Assembly: GCF_050510895.1 (NCBI RefSeq)
Contig: NZ_JBNINT010000001.1
Coordinates: 434,001-498,000 of the forward strand
Direction: 5' to 3'
Length of the DNA stretch: 64,000 bases
Source: Pannonibacter phragmitetus_B
GTDB taxonomy: Bacteria; Pseudomonadota; Alphaproteobacteria; Rhizobiales; Stappiaceae
In this document: piece by piece, positions 24,204 to 33,898 of the stretch
Layout of the letters: each line of letters begins with the position of its first letter
Position numbering within the stretch: position 1 is the stretch's first letter
The notes under the pieces: generated by a model
What the model was told of the DNA's origin: nothing
Database searches by the model: none
What the model saw: only the letters and a program-made list of their open reading frames with translations
Made by a program: the position numbers and the translations under genes

Positions 24204-25433
24204 TCAGTTGCCGCTGGCGTAGCGGCGGCGCCATTCCGTTTCGATGCGCTCCATCCAGCTTGCGTGCGGTTCGGCGATCACAGGCCCCAGCTGTTCCGGC
24301 GCAAGAGTGGCAATGCCCAGATCAAGGGACTGGAAAGCCGCGCGGTCTGCTTCATCCAGCTTGTCCATGGACAGAACGGTCGGGTCTCCCCAGTAGGCAG
24401 GGTCCTGCTTGCGCAACTGCGCTTCCGGCGAAAGCAGGAAGTTGGCCGTCAGCAGCGCCCCTTCGCGGGCATTGGCATTATAGGGAATAGCAACAAAATG
24501 AGTGTTGCCGAGCGTCCCGCCGGAGAAGGTGAAAGACCGCACGGTATCGGGCAGCTCGCCTGCCTTGATACCGGCCGAAGCCTCTGCCGGATTGAAGGCA
24601 AAGACGATATCCAGCTCACCATCGGCCAGCTTCTGTTTCATGTCCGGATAGTTCTGCACAAAGGCTTTTCCAGACCTCCAGGCAACCTTGTGAAGCTCAT
24701 CAAGATAGGCAAAAAGCGGCTCTGTATCGTGCTCGAAACTGGCCTCATCCACCGGCTCCATCAGTTTGGCAGGCTCTGCGACGACTTCGCTCAGCAGTTG
24801 TTTCAGAAAGGAGGAGCCGATGAAATCCGGCGGTGCAGGATAGGAAAAACGGCCTGGGTTCTTCTGCGCCCAATCCAGCAGCTCTCTGGCGCTGTCCGGA
24901 AGGGTTTGCGCATCCGTCCGGGCGCTGTCGTAGAAGAAGACCATCTTGGCCCCGCCCCACGGGCTCTCCAGTCCTTCCACCGGCTCGGTGAAATCCGTGA
25001 GAATTGTGGGCTGGTTCTGCGTATCGACATAATGCCAATTGGGCAGGGAGTCTGCCCAGCCAGGAGACAGCAGCAGCCCCTGCTTTTTCATGGACACGAA
25101 GTTCTCGCCATTGATCCAGATGAGGTCAACCGAGCCGCCTGCGTTTTTGCCGGCCGCCTTTTCTGCGACCACTTTCGCAACCGCATTTGCCGTGTCATCC
25201 AGCTTCACCTGCACCACGGTGACGCCATGGCGCCTCAGCATTTCTGCGCCCACCCATTCCAGATAGGCGTTGATGGTTTCAGAGCCGCCCCAGGCGTTGA
25301 AATAGACGGTCTGACCGGACGCAGCTTTCTCGACTTCGGCCCAGTTGGTCACTTCCGGACTGGCCGCAGCGGCGGGCAGGGAGCTGATGGTGGCGGCCAA
25401 ACCGGCTGCCAGAAGGCTGTTGCGCAAGCGCAT
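24204..25433 (-). CDS. ynjB: ABC transporter substrate-binding protein, YnjB-like
   Basis: 409 residues with a secretion signal (about residues 1-23, ending AAAA). The mature part, including YFNAWGGSETINAYLEWVG, VDLIWINGENFVSMKKQGLL and LGNTHFVAIPYNANAREGALL, matches the COG4134/YnjB class of periplasmic binding proteins. The ligand of this class is not established; relatives bind thiamine, iron or polyamines. Start set at ATG 25433 rather than the GTG four codons earlier. It is followed immediately by permease and ATPase genes. Confidence 0.85.
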   Translation of the reverse strand: MRLRNSLLAAGLAATISSLPAAAASPEVTNWAEVEKAASGQTVYFNAWGGSETINAYLEWVGAEMLRRHGVTVVQVKLDDTANAVAKVVAEKAAGKNAGGSVDLIWINGENFVSMKKQGLLLSPGWADSLPNWHYVDTQNQPTILTDFTEPVEGLESPWGGAKMVFFYDSARTDAQTLPDSARELLDWAQKNPGRFSYPAPPDFIGSSFLKQLLSEVVAEPAKLMEPVDEASFEHDTEPLFAYLDELHKVAWRSGKAFVQNYPDMKQKLADGELDIVFAFNPAEASAGIKAGELPDTVRSFTFSGGTLGNTHFVAIPYNANAREGALLTANFLLSPEAQLRKQDPAYWGDPTVLSMDKLDEADRAAFQSLDLGIATLAPEQLGPVIAEPHASWMERIETEWRRRYASGN

Positions 25434-25524
25434 GTTCCGTCGCACTCCGTCTGCGGCCCGGCATACCCCCGGCGGACCGTCGTATCAAAGCATGGCCCGG
25501 GCGGTCCGGCCATTTTGTTAAGGC

Positions 25525-26283
25525 TCAGCCTTGCGCCGTCCTGCGTTTGCGGATCAGCTTCACCAGTGTGGGAAGAACGGCAAACGCGGCGAGCACAAAA
25601 AAGGCGAGTGTAATCTCGGGTGTCACCAGATCAGAGAGTTGCGCCTCATGGCCCGATGCCTGAGACGCCAAAAGCACGCTGTCTACACCTTGGCCGAGAT
25701 AGGCATAAGCAAAGGTGCCGGGCAGAATCCCCAAGAACGTCGCCGCGACGAACCGGCCCAGGCTGATGTCAAAAAGGGCTGCGGCTATGTTGACCACGAA
25801 GAACGGGAAAACGGGGGCCAGGCGGATGGCGAAGAGATAGCCGAAGGCATTCTCCCGGAAGCCGTCTGCAAGCGTCTTCATGACCCCTTTGACCCGGTGG
25901 TGCAGGAAGCCGCCGAAGGCCGAACGTGTTGCAAGGAAAAGCAGCGAAGCCCCAATCGTTGCGCCGGCGGCGACGAGTGCGCCGCCCAAGAGCCAGCCAA
26001 AAAGAAAACCGCCGAACACGGTCAGGATGGATGCTGCGGGAAAGGAAAAGGCGACGGCGAGAATATAGACCACCAGAAAAAGGGCGGCAGACCAAAGCAC
26101 ATGGGCCTCCACATAGGCCCTGAGGGCTGTCCGTTGCCCGGCGAGATAGTCAAGGCTCAGATAGTCTTGCAGCCCGAGCGCATAGCCGCTCACGAGACCC
26201 GCCACAATCAGCACAGCTGGTGCGAAGCGCCATAGGCTGCGCTGCGTGCGTGGCGGCTGTGTGTCTCTGAGGGGTTCGCTCAT
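25525..26283 (-). CDS. TVP38/TMEM64 (YdjX/YdjZ) family membrane protein
   Basis: 252 residues with about six hydrophobic segments. The central SNARE-associated/VTT domain shows FSFPAASILTVFGGFLFGW, GATIGASLLFLATRSAFGG and FAIRLAPVFPFFVVNIAAAL, the conserved TVP38 blocks. E. coli encodes the relatives YdjX and YdjZ next to ynjBCD, which matches this layout. Members of the wider DedA/VTT group are implicated in lipid scrambling and ion homeostasis. The start at ATG 26283 has AGGA upstream; an N-terminal extension to 26424 is non-coding. Confidence 0.82.
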   Translation of the reverse strand: MSEPLRDTQPPRTQRSLWRFAPAVLIVAGLVSGYALGLQDYLSLDYLAGQRTALRAYVEAHVLWSAALFLVVYILAVAFSFPAASILTVFGGFLFGWLLGGALVAAGATIGASLLFLATRSAFGGFLHHRVKGVMKTLADGFRENAFGYLFAIRLAPVFPFFVVNIAAALFDISLGRFVAATFLGILPGTFAYAYLGQGVDSVLLASQASGHEAQLSDLVTPEITLAFFVLAAFAVLPTLVKLIRKRRTAQG

Positions 26284-26398
26284 GGTTCCTGTCTGCGCGG
26301 GTATCTTTGGCCAGCCATATTGCGCAAAGCCGTTTGTTCGTGTGGTCACTATGGCTTGATCAGAACCGGTGGTGAGCCTCAGAGGGGCACAGATTGTT

Positions 26399-27015
26399 TC
26401 ACTGCCCGGGCCGGGAAAAGGCAACCCAGCCCTGACGCCAGCGGATGAGGGTGGTCAGGCCGCAGAGCGCGGCAAAGCCATAGGCGATCACGGCAAACTG
26501 ACCGGGAAACAGGCACATGGCGGCAAACACCAGGATTGTTTCGAAGCCCTCGGCAAGGCCCCCGCATAATAGATGCCCTTGGTTGGGAACTCCGGCGCGT
26601 TGCGCCCGAGCTTTGCTGCGACCGCCGAAAAAGCCAGAAAAGACGAGCCAGTCCCGACGAAGGAGACAATCAGCACGGCGGCGGGCAAGGCGTGATCCTG
26701 AGGCGCCTGAATGGCAAATCCGAGCGGGATCAGCGCATAGAAGGCCATATCCAGCGCAATATCGAGGTAGGCGCCCCGGTCCGTGGGGCCGTGAATGCGG
26801 GCCACTGCCCCGTCCAGCCCGTCGAGCAGCCGGTTCAGCAGGATGAGCACCAGTGCCGGCAGCCACTGGCCGAAGCAGAGCGCAGCAAAGGCAGCCACTC
26901 CGGCCCCAAAGCCGGTCAGGCTGAGCAGGTCTGCAGGGATACCCCGGCGGGCAAGAAACCCGGCCAGAGGCTGCAGGGCAGCGCGTTGCAGGGGCAGTAT
27001 CCGGGCGTCGATCAT
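26399..27015 (-). CDS. ynjF: CDP-alcohol phosphatidyltransferase, YnjF-like (frame break at 26559-26563)
   Basis: About 205 residues when read across one break. The CDP-OH-P signature is present as DGLDGAVARIHGPTDRGAYLDIALD. Helical membrane segments follow. The C-terminal half (GLAEGFETILVFAAMCLFPG) lies in another frame. Adding one base to the C5 run at 26559-26563 gives IYYAGGLAEGFE, a smooth join. It is related to E. coli YnjF, whose lipid product is unknown. The start codon overlaps the stop of the upstream flavoprotein (ATGA). Confidence 0.78.
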
Positions 27016-28526
27016 CCGCGCCTCCAGCGGTGAAAGCGTTCCAGAAGAGACAGCAGGAAGCCGTTGACATGGTTGCGCCGCCATTGGCCCGCCGTCAGCT
27101 TTCCGGCCTCTGCCAGCGTTGGATAGATATGGATCGTGCCGAGGATCTTGCCGAGGCCATGTCCGTGCTTCATCGCAAAGACGTATTCCGCCAAGAGGTC
27201 GCCGGCATGTTCACCGGCGATGGTGACGCCAAGGATTCTGTCCTTGCCGGGCACCGTCAGCACCTTGACGAAGCCATGGGCCGAGCCGTCAGCAATGGCA
27301 CGGTCGAGGTCATCGAGACCGTAACGTGTCACCTCGTAGGAGATGTTCCGGGCCTTCGCCTCGGCTTCCGAAAGCCCCACCCGGGCCACTTCCGGGTCGG
27401 TGAAGGTCGCCCACGGGATGATGCTGTAATCGGCCTTGAAGCGCTTGAAGTCACCAAACAGGGCGTTGATGGCCGCAAACCAGGCTTGATGCCCGGCCAC
27501 GTGTGTAAACTGATAAGGGCCCGCCACGTCTCCTGCCGCCAGAATGTTCGGGTGGAGTGTCTGGAGATACTCATTGGTCTCCACGACCCGGTCCACTTTG
27601 ATGCCGAGTTCTTCCAGCCCGAAGCCCTTGAGGCGCGGGGCGCGGCCCACGGCGGCGATCACTTCATCAAAGAAGACGCGCCTCGTGCCACCTTCGTGCT
27701 CCGCCTCGATCCATTTCTCCCCGTTGTCCGCCACGCCGCAAGCGGTTGCCTTGTGGCCGGTCAGAACGGTAACGCCATCGGCTTGCAGCGAGGCCGTAAC
27801 GAGGGCGTTTGCATCCTCGTCCTCGCGCATCATCAGGCGGGGGGCCATTTCGATTTGTGTCACGGCCGAGCCGAGCCGGGCAAAGCTCTGGGCCAGCTCA
27901 CAGCCAATTGGTCCACCGCCAAGCACGGCAAGGCGCTTTGGTGCCTCAGCCCTGCCACGCAGTTTCTCCCACAAGGTGTCGGACGTGAGATAGCCGGTCT
28001 TTTCGAGGCCGGGGATGGGCGGCACGAAGGGCTGCGCGCCGGTCGCGAGGATAATGGCGCGGGTGGTCAGCCGCTGTGTTCCGCCGCCGTTGAGTGCGAT
28101 CTCAACCGTCCAGGGATCAACAAGCCTTGCATAACCCTGAAGCACCTCGACGCCGAGGCCGGTGTAGCGCGCGATGCTGTCGTGAGGCTCAATCGCGGCA
28201 ATCACCTGATGCACACGTTCCATCACGCTGGCAAAGGGCACCCTGGGTTCAACCGCCTCAAGGCCGTAGCGGTCTGCGTGGCGCATCTGATGGGCGGCCT
28301 TTGCACTCCGGATCAGTGCCTTCGAGGGCACGCAGCCGAAATTGAGGCAATCGCCTCCCATCTTGTGCGCCTCGACAAGCGTAACCTTCGCCTTGGCCGC
28401 TGCCGCAATATAGGAGGACACCAGCCCGGCTGCCCCTGCGCCAATAACGATCAGGTTGCGGTCGAACCGTTTCGGCTTCGTCCAGCCACTCCCGGCTGCC
28501 ACCGCCTCTTTGCCAGCCAATGCCAT
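27012..28526 (-). CDS. mercuric reductase-like FAD disulfide oxidoreductase
   Basis: 504 residues of the class I pyridine nucleotide-disulfide oxidoreductase family. FAD motif VIGAGAAGLVSSYIAAA, redox disulfide CLNFGCVPSK (Cys60, Cys65), NAD motif AVLGGGPIGCELAQSFARLG, and dimer domain with TIHIYPTLAE carrying the active-site histidine. The mercury-binding C-terminal cysteine pair of MerA is absent, so mercury reduction is unlikely. Homologues are often fused to or beside TVP38 proteins, as here. The substrate is unknown. It is the first gene of the ynj-like unit, 154 nt after the ammonia-lyase gene. Confidence 0.85.
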   Translation of the reverse strand: MALAGKEAVAAGSGWTKPKRFDRNLIVIGAGAAGLVSSYIAAAAKAKVTLVEAHKMGGDCLNFGCVPSKALIRSAKAAHQMRHADRYGLEAVEPRVPFASVMERVHQVIAAIEPHDSIARYTGLGVEVLQGYARLVDPWTVEIALNGGGTQRLTTRAIILATGAQPFVPPIPGLEKTGYLTSDTLWEKLRGRAEAPKRLAVLGGGPIGCELAQSFARLGSAVTQIEMAPRLMMREDEDANALVTASLQADGVTVLTGHKATACGVADNGEKWIEAEHEGGTRRVFFDEVIAAVGRAPRLKGFGLEELGIKVDRVVETNEYLQTLHPNILAAGDVAGPYQFTHVAGHQAWFAAINALFGDFKRFKADYSIIPWATFTDPEVARVGLSEAEAKARNISYEVTRYGLDDLDRAIADGSAHGFVKVLTVPGKDRILGVTIAGEHAGDLLAEYVFAMKHGHGLGKILGTIHIYPTLAEAGKLTAGQWRRNHVNGFLLSLLERFHRWRRG

Positions 28527-28680
28527 GAAGATCCTTCAAAAAATGCGGCGCTCGAAATTCGGGTCAGCCGCAATGCTATCAGGATTTCCGGGGGCGCTGC
28601 ATCACGTCTTGGTTTTCAGCGGCAGCAGACGCTTGTGCTGCCGCGTCCACAGTCCAGCCAGCCGTGCATTTTTTCGAGGA

Positions 28681-29648
28681 TCAGAGCCTGTTGTAGACTT
28701 CCGCGAGGCTGCTCAGATCCAAGTTGCCGCCGGTGAGGATGGCGCAGACCTTTTCGCCCGGGGCTATGCTGAGGGACCCGGCGAGCAAGGCGCCGATGCC
28801 GATAGAGGCGGCTGGTTCTGCAATCAGTTTTGCATCCCTTGCCAGCACCTGCATGCCCTCGACGATGTGAGCGTCTTCGACGAGAACGATCTCGTCCACA
28901 TATTTTTCGATGATGGGATAGGGATTGCGGCCGGGAACGCTGATCCGAAGGCCGTCTGCTATGGTGTCCAGAAGCGGAAGGGACGTGGGCTCTCCGTTCA
29001 GGCGGCTGTGGTAATATTTCGGTGTCAGGGCGGGCTCGGCGCCGATGACGCGCACTGAGGGCCTGAGTTCCTTGAATGCGGTCGCCACGCCAGAAATGAG
29101 ACCGCCGCCGCCCACCGGCACGATCACCGTGCTGACATCAGGCAGATCTTCAAGAATCTCGCATGCCATCGTCCCCTGGCCGGCCATCACCAGCGGATCC
29201 TCGAAGCCGTGAACGACGGTGTAATTGTTGTTCTCCGCGATCTCGTAGACCTGTTTCCAGCGGGTGGCGTTGTCTCCGTCAAACAGGATGACTTCAGCGC
29301 CCAGAGCCTCAGTGTTGGCGATCTTCAGCTTGGGAGTGGTCACCGGCAGAACCAGCACAACCTTCACGCCCAGCATTTTCGCCACATAGGCCAGTGCCTG
29401 AGCGTGATTGCCCGATGAGCTGGAGATGAGGCCTTTGGCGGTTTCCTCCCGCGGCAGTGACAGAACCTTGTTCAGAGCGCCCCGGATCTTGAAGGCGCCT
29501 GTCACCTGCAGGGTCTCCGGCTTGAGGTAAAGCTCGCAGCCCAGCCTTTTCTCGATCTTGTCCGCCCGCAGCAGCGGGTGTGGCGGATATGCGGCATCAC
29601 CCGCTCTCTTGCGTCGTGAATATCTTGAAGCGTCGGATAGTTGCGCAT
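28681..29648 (-). CDS. PLP-dependent threonine/hydroxyaspartate ammonia-lyase, EutB-like (frame break at 29576-29578)
   Basis: About 322 residues. The real N-terminus MRNYPTLQDIHDARERVMPH is in a different frame from the body. One extra G in the G3 run at 29576-29578 joins them as HIRHTPLLRADKIEKRLG. The PLP lysine lies in GAFKIRGALNKV, with SSSGNHAQ and the glycine loop VPVGGGGLISG. Fold-type II relatives include threonine dehydratase, threo-3-hydroxyaspartate ammonia-lyase (BhcB) and EutB of hydroxyectoine use. Its pairing with an ornithine-cyclodeaminase-type gene favours EutB or BhcB-like chemistry over housekeeping IlvA. Confidence 0.8.
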
Positions 29649-29692
29649 GCTGGTATTGGCTTTCTGACAGTCCGCTGGCGGGGAATTGGAGA

Positions 29693-30688
29693 TTACTGGA
29701 AGAAGCTGAACCATGAGCCGGCGTTGCGAGCGAGGGCGTTGTCATAGATCTTTCGCGCCGCCGTATTGTCCTGAATGGCCATGCCGGTGGAATCAAAGAT
29801 GGTGATCTCGTCATCCCTCTCGCGGCCCGGCTTTTGTGCCAGCAGGATTTCACCGATCTCGCCGTGGATCTGCTCTTGCGTGATGATGCCCGCATTCAAC
29901 GGATGCCAGGTTTCGCCCTTGCTGATGCACTGGGAGAGGGAGTCTACGGCGATTTTTGCGCCTCGGAAGATCTCAGGGTCGAATTCCTGCTTGCCACGCT
30001 GGTCCGTGCCGATGGCGATGATGTGGGTTCCGGGCTTCACCCAGTCCGCTTCCACCACCGGCCCCGTTCCCCGGGTCGCCGTGATCAGGATGTCGGCCGC
30101 TTGTACGGCCTCTCTGGCGGAGGATGCGGCGGTGACGGGGATGCCAAACTCCCGCTCGATCTCTTCCTTGAAGGCGGCGAGCTTCTCCGGTGTCCTGCTC
30201 CAGGCGTGGATCTCACCAATCGTCATCACTTCGCGGATGGCGCGGATCTGCATCCTGGCCTGATAGCCGGTGCCAATCGTCGTCAGTGTCCGGGCATCCT
30301 TGCGCGCCAGCGCCTTCACGGAGACGGCGCCTGATGCGCCCGTCCTGAGGCCCGTGAGAAGGCTTCCATCCATGACGCAGGCCAGCGCGCAGCTTCTGGC
30401 ATCGAACAGGAGAACGGTCCCCATCCCGCTGGGTACCCCATGCTCCGCCAGATTGTGCGGGAAGCCGCCAGATGAGGCCTTCAGCGTGATGGTTTCATTG
30501 GCCTGATTGTATCCTGCCTTGAAGTCGATCTCTCCGCGCGGGGCAGGCAGATGCAGGCCCATGTAACCGGGCTGCTGCACCAGTCCGCTGCTGAAGGCCT
30601 TGTAGGCCTCTTCCACCGTGCCGATGACCTCGGCCATGGAGATGAGGCTTTTGACGTCTTCCTTCGTAAGCAGCAGTGTCTTCATCAT
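29693..30688 (-). CDS. ornithine cyclodeaminase/mu-crystallin family enzyme, EutC- or BhcD-like
   Basis: 331 residues. The NAD(P)-binding region LTTIGTGYQARMQIRAIREV and the substrate pocket around FKAGYNQANETITLKASSG define the OCD/mu-crystallin family. Members act as imine reductases or amino-acid dehydrogenases, for example iminosuccinate reductase BhcD and EutC of the ectoine pathway. It lies 44 nt upstream of the ammonia-lyase gene on the same strand; the two probably act on successive intermediates. Start at ATG 30688 with AGGA upstream; an open N-terminal extension is not conserved. Substrate unproven. Confidence 0.82.
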   Translation of the reverse strand: MMKTLLLTKEDVKSLISMAEVIGTVEEAYKAFSSGLVQQPGYMGLHLPAPRGEIDFKAGYNQANETITLKASSGGFPHNLAEHGVPSGMGTVLLFDARSCALACVMDGSLLTGLRTGASGAVSVKALARKDARTLTTIGTGYQARMQIRAIREVMTIGEIHAWSRTPEKLAAFKEEIEREFGIPVTAASSAREAVQAADILITATRGTGPVVEADWVKPGTHIIAIGTDQRGKQEFDPEIFRGAKIAVDSLSQCISKGETWHPLNAGIITQEQIHGEIGEILLAQKPGRERDDEITIFDSTGMAIQDNTAARKIYDNALARNAGSWFSFFQ

Positions 30689-30862
30689 GCGGTCCTGCCC
30701 GGTGCAACCAGCCTTGCCTGAAGACCGCGCTCCTGTAGCAGAACACGGTCTGGCCTGTCGCGGCGCAGTGTTGCATCGCAGAGGAGGCAGAAAATGCTGA
30801 TTTGGGCCGTTCAGCCACATTTCCGGTGGGCAGCAGGCTGCCACGCCGCACTCAAGCGGGGC

Positions 30863-32548
30863 CTAATGCCAGTGGCGGCACTTCGAGGTTTTGCCGATTC
30901 CGGGGTTGAAGGTGTTGGTGGGGTCGAGGCGGCGGTAGAAGTCCTGTAGCGCGGGCTTTGCCTCATAGAGATGGCCGACATTGTGCTCGGCCGGATATTC
31001 CGCACCGCGTGCGTCCAGCAGGGCGCAGATTTCGTGCTCCAGCGCTTCGCAGTCCACGCCCTTCTTCACCAGATATTCCTGATGCATGACGTGGCAGAGG
31101 AAGTGCCCGACATAGATCTTCAGAGCCATCTTGTCCGAAATCTCATCCGGCAGGGTCTCGAACCAGTCGATGGTGTCACGCGGTAGGGCAACGTCGAGGG
31201 CGACGATATCCTCGACCGTGCGGCCATGCACCGCCCGGTAGCGCACCACGGCGCTGCCGACAGTAAAGCGGTTGAGGAAGGCGGCCTTGCCTTCGGCTTC
31301 CGTGCATTCGATGAAGTTGCCTGCCTTGCTGGGAAAGAGGGAAGCGAGGTAATCTCGCGTCTCGGAGATGCAGGCATCGCCTGCCCGGATCATCAGATGA
31401 TGCGGATAGGTGTCACGGCAGTCGATCAGCCGTTTTGGCATCTGTTCGGGCAGGAAGCGGCTGGCGAATTGAAGCAGGTGATCGGACACAGCCTTGCCGA
31501 GGCCGAAGCGCTCCGTCATGCCGTCGAACCAGCTCTTGGCCGCAAAGGCGCGGGGCACGTTGACGGTGCCAAAGGTGCGGATGAAGAGATAAAGATCCTT
31601 GCCCCAGACCTGTGCCGCACGGAAGGCGTCGGCATGCATGTATTCCCCGGCAATGGGCAGGTTCTTGAAGTTCGCCAGAATATGCCGCCGGATGGCCTGC
31701 AGCTCAGCCGGATCGCTGGTGCCGATGTAGAAGACCTTTTCCTCCTCAGCCACGGCGAAGGTATCGAGCCGCACGGCAAAGACGCCGATCTTGCCGGCCG
31801 AACCTGACGCCTCATAGTGGCGGCGCGGATCGGCATTGAAACGGGCAGGGGTGTGGGCGCTGATGTCTCGCACATGGTCCTTGTATTCGATGTCGGACGC
31901 CTGTGCTCCTTGCGGGAAGTCCACGTCTGCTTCGGTGTAATTGCCCGCATCCAGCCGGGTGAGAATATCCAACGGCTGGCTCCCAAGGCGGATGCCGAGG
32001 TGATTGACAAGATGCAGCTGGCCTTCCGCATCCACCTGCGCAAACAGCGACAGTTGGGTGTAGGCGGGGCCGCGCTGTACCAGCGAGCCGCCGGAATTGT
32101 TGCAGATGCCTCCCGTCACCGATGCGCCGATGCAACTGGACCCGATGACGGAATGCGGCTCGCGGCCCAGCGGCTTTAGCTGGCGTTCCAGCTGGTCGAG
32201 TGTTGCGCCCGGCATGCACAGCACCTGCCGCCCGTGGTCGAGAAGGTCAATGCGCCTGTTGCGCAGTGTAGAGACGATGACGATGGGGCGGTCATAGCCG
32301 TCCCCGAAAGGCGTCGAACCGCCGGTCAATCCCGTGTTTGCCGCCTGGAAGATGATGGCAACATCCGCTGCAACGCAGGCTTCCAGCACACGCCACTGTT
32401 CCACCAGTGTGCCGGGCTCGACAGCAGCCAGAACCTCGCCGTCGCCATAGCGGTAGCCCCGGCGGAAGCGCCGGGTGCCCCGGGCGCCGGTGTGAACATA
32501 GCGGCGGCCAACGATATCCTGCAGCTGTTGGATCAGGGAGCCGGTCAT
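30863..32548 (-). CDS. dld: quinone-dependent D-lactate dehydrogenase
   Basis: 561 residues, matching the bacterial Dld flavoenzyme in length. FAD-binding PCMH-type domain with IIFQAANTGLTGGSTPFGDGYDR and SCIGASVTGGICNNSGGSL, then the membrane-associated cap and C-terminal domain (HNVGHLYEAKP, RRLDPTNTFNPGIGKTSK). It oxidises D-lactate to pyruvate and passes electrons to quinone. Within a TRAP-linked operon it may act on a related 2-hydroxy acid. A 174-nt gap separates it from the next gene. Confidence 0.9.
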   Translation of the reverse strand: MTGSLIQQLQDIVGRRYVHTGARGTRRFRRGYRYGDGEVLAAVEPGTLVEQWRVLEACVAADVAIIFQAANTGLTGGSTPFGDGYDRPIVIVSTLRNRRIDLLDHGRQVLCMPGATLDQLERQLKPLGREPHSVIGSSCIGASVTGGICNNSGGSLVQRGPAYTQLSLFAQVDAEGQLHLVNHLGIRLGSQPLDILTRLDAGNYTEADVDFPQGAQASDIEYKDHVRDISAHTPARFNADPRRHYEASGSAGKIGVFAVRLDTFAVAEEEKVFYIGTSDPAELQAIRRHILANFKNLPIAGEYMHADAFRAAQVWGKDLYLFIRTFGTVNVPRAFAAKSWFDGMTERFGLGKAVSDHLLQFASRFLPEQMPKRLIDCRDTYPHHLMIRAGDACISETRDYLASLFPSKAGNFIECTEAEGKAAFLNRFTVGSAVVRYRAVHGRTVEDIVALDVALPRDTIDWFETLPDEISDKMALKIYVGHFLCHVMHQEYLVKKGVDCEALEHEICALLDARGAEYPAEHNVGHLYEAKPALQDFYRRLDPTNTFNPGIGKTSKCRHWH

Positions 32549-32620
32549 GAGGTGTGAACTCTTCCAGATGTGAGCAATCCGGCCTGCCCCGTGAGCGGGG
32601 CAGGCGTGTTTGGCGGGTCT

Positions 32621-33898
32621 TCAGCGCCCGATCAATGAGGGCAGCGTCATGCTGACCGCCGGGACGAAGGAGATCACCAGCAGGCAAAGCACGATGACAC
32701 CGACGAAGACCATCAGCGGCTTCAGCATCTGCGTGACCGAACAACCGGCGATCTGTGCGGCGGCGAAGAGATTTACCCCAAGTGGCGGCGTGATCATGCC
32801 GAGAGCGAGGTTCACGACCATCACGGTGCCGAAGTGGACCGGCGCGATCCCCACGCGAGCCGCGGCGTCCTGCAGGATGGGAGCGAGAACGATGATGCTC
32901 GCGCCCGTCTCGATGAACATGCCGATCATGAAGAGCATGGCGTTGATGGCCATCATCAGCGACACCGGGCCGTCAAAGGTGTTCGTCAGCCACAATGCAG
33001 CAGCATCAGGCACGCCCTGCCGGTTGAGCAGGTAACCCATCAGGCTGGCGGTGCCGATGATGAACATGATGACGGCGGAGGTGACGACCGACTTGCGGAA
33101 GGCGTTGATCAGATCCGTCCATGTCATCTCCCGGTGCAGGAACAGGCCCACCACCATGGCATAGATGACGGCGATGACGCTGGCCTCGGTCGGGGTGGTG
33201 ACGCCGCCATAGATCCCGCCCATGATCAGCACAGGCATAAGGAGGGCCCAGAAGGCGCGGCGGGTGGCTGTCAGCCTTGGCAGGCTGCCTTCTCCGTCGC
33301 GTTTGCCCCAACCCCTGATCCGGCACCAGACGAGAGCCGTCATCAGCAATGCGCCCGCGATCAACAGGCCTGGCACGATGCCGGCGAGGAAAAGCTGCGG
33401 GATCGAGGTTTGCGTTGCGACGCCGTAGAGGATCATCGGGATCGACGGCGGAATGATGACGCCCAATTCGGCGGATGTAGCCATGAGGGCCGCGACGAAG
33501 CCGACCGGATAGCCATATTGGCGCATGGCCGGAATGAGGACGACACCGACGGCGAATGTGGTGGCAACACTGGAGCCGGAAATGGCGGAGAACAGCATGC
33601 AGGTCAGAACACAGGTGGCGGCGAGGCCGCCCTGGATCTGACCAACGAAGGCGCGGGCAAATTCGACGAGGCGGCGCGACAGGCCGCCGACTTCCATGAG
33701 ATTTCCGGCGAGGATGAAGAACGGGATGGCTGCCAGCGGAAACTTGTCGAGGGCGATGTAGATCTGTTGCGGGACGACGATGGCGGGTAGCGTCGTGAAG
33801 CCGAAGAGCCCGATCATCGAGGCAAGGCCGATGGAGATGGCGATGGGCACCGAAATGGCAAAGAGCACCAGCATCGCGGAGACGATTGCACCGGTCAT
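32621..33898 (-). CDS. dctM: TRAP transporter large permease, DctM type
   Basis: 425 residues and about twelve membrane helices. ISIGLASMIGLFGF, PFFILAGNLMEVGGLSRRLVEFA, SAISGSSVATTFAVG and GVIIPPSIPMILYGV are diagnostic DctM motifs. It is the ion-coupled transport subunit. It overlaps the small subunit by 4 nt (ATGA). The dctM-dctQ-dctP order on this strand shows an intact TRAP importer, likely for a carboxylate such as a hydroxy acid. Confidence 0.94.
   Translation of the reverse strand: MTGAIVSAMLVLFAISVPIAISIGLASMIGLFGFTTLPAIVVPQQIYIALDKFPLAAIPFFILAGNLMEVGGLSRRLVEFARAFVGQIQGGLAATCVLTCMLFSAISGSSVATTFAVGVVLIPAMRQYGYPVGFVAALMATSAELGVIIPPSIPMILYGVATQTSIPQLFLAGIVPGLLIAGALLMTALVWCRIRGWGKRDGEGSLPRLTATRRAFWALLMPVLIMGGIYGGVTTPTEASVIAVIYAMVVGLFLHREMTWTDLINAFRKSVVTSAVIMFIIGTASLMGYLLNRQGVPDAAALWLTNTFDGPVSLMMAINAMLFMIGMFIETGASIIVLAPILQDAAARVGIAPVHFGTVMVVNLALGMITPPLGVNLFAAAQIAGCSVTQMLKPLMVFVGVIVLCLLVISFVPAVSMTLPSLIGR

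Noticed and set aside
27012..28526. Mercuric reductase (merA)
   Set aside because: Lacks the C-terminal cysteine pair and any mer neighbours; kept only as a MerA-like flavoprotein.
27030..28736. Long open frame (568 residues) on the plus strand
   Set aside because: Antisense to the disulfide oxidoreductase; no recognisable motifs.
28681..30688. Complete beta-hydroxyaspartate (bhcABCD) or ectoine (eut/doe) pathway
   Set aside because: Only the lyase and OCD-type genes are present; no aldolase, aminotransferase, ectoine hydrolase or deacetylase in the window.
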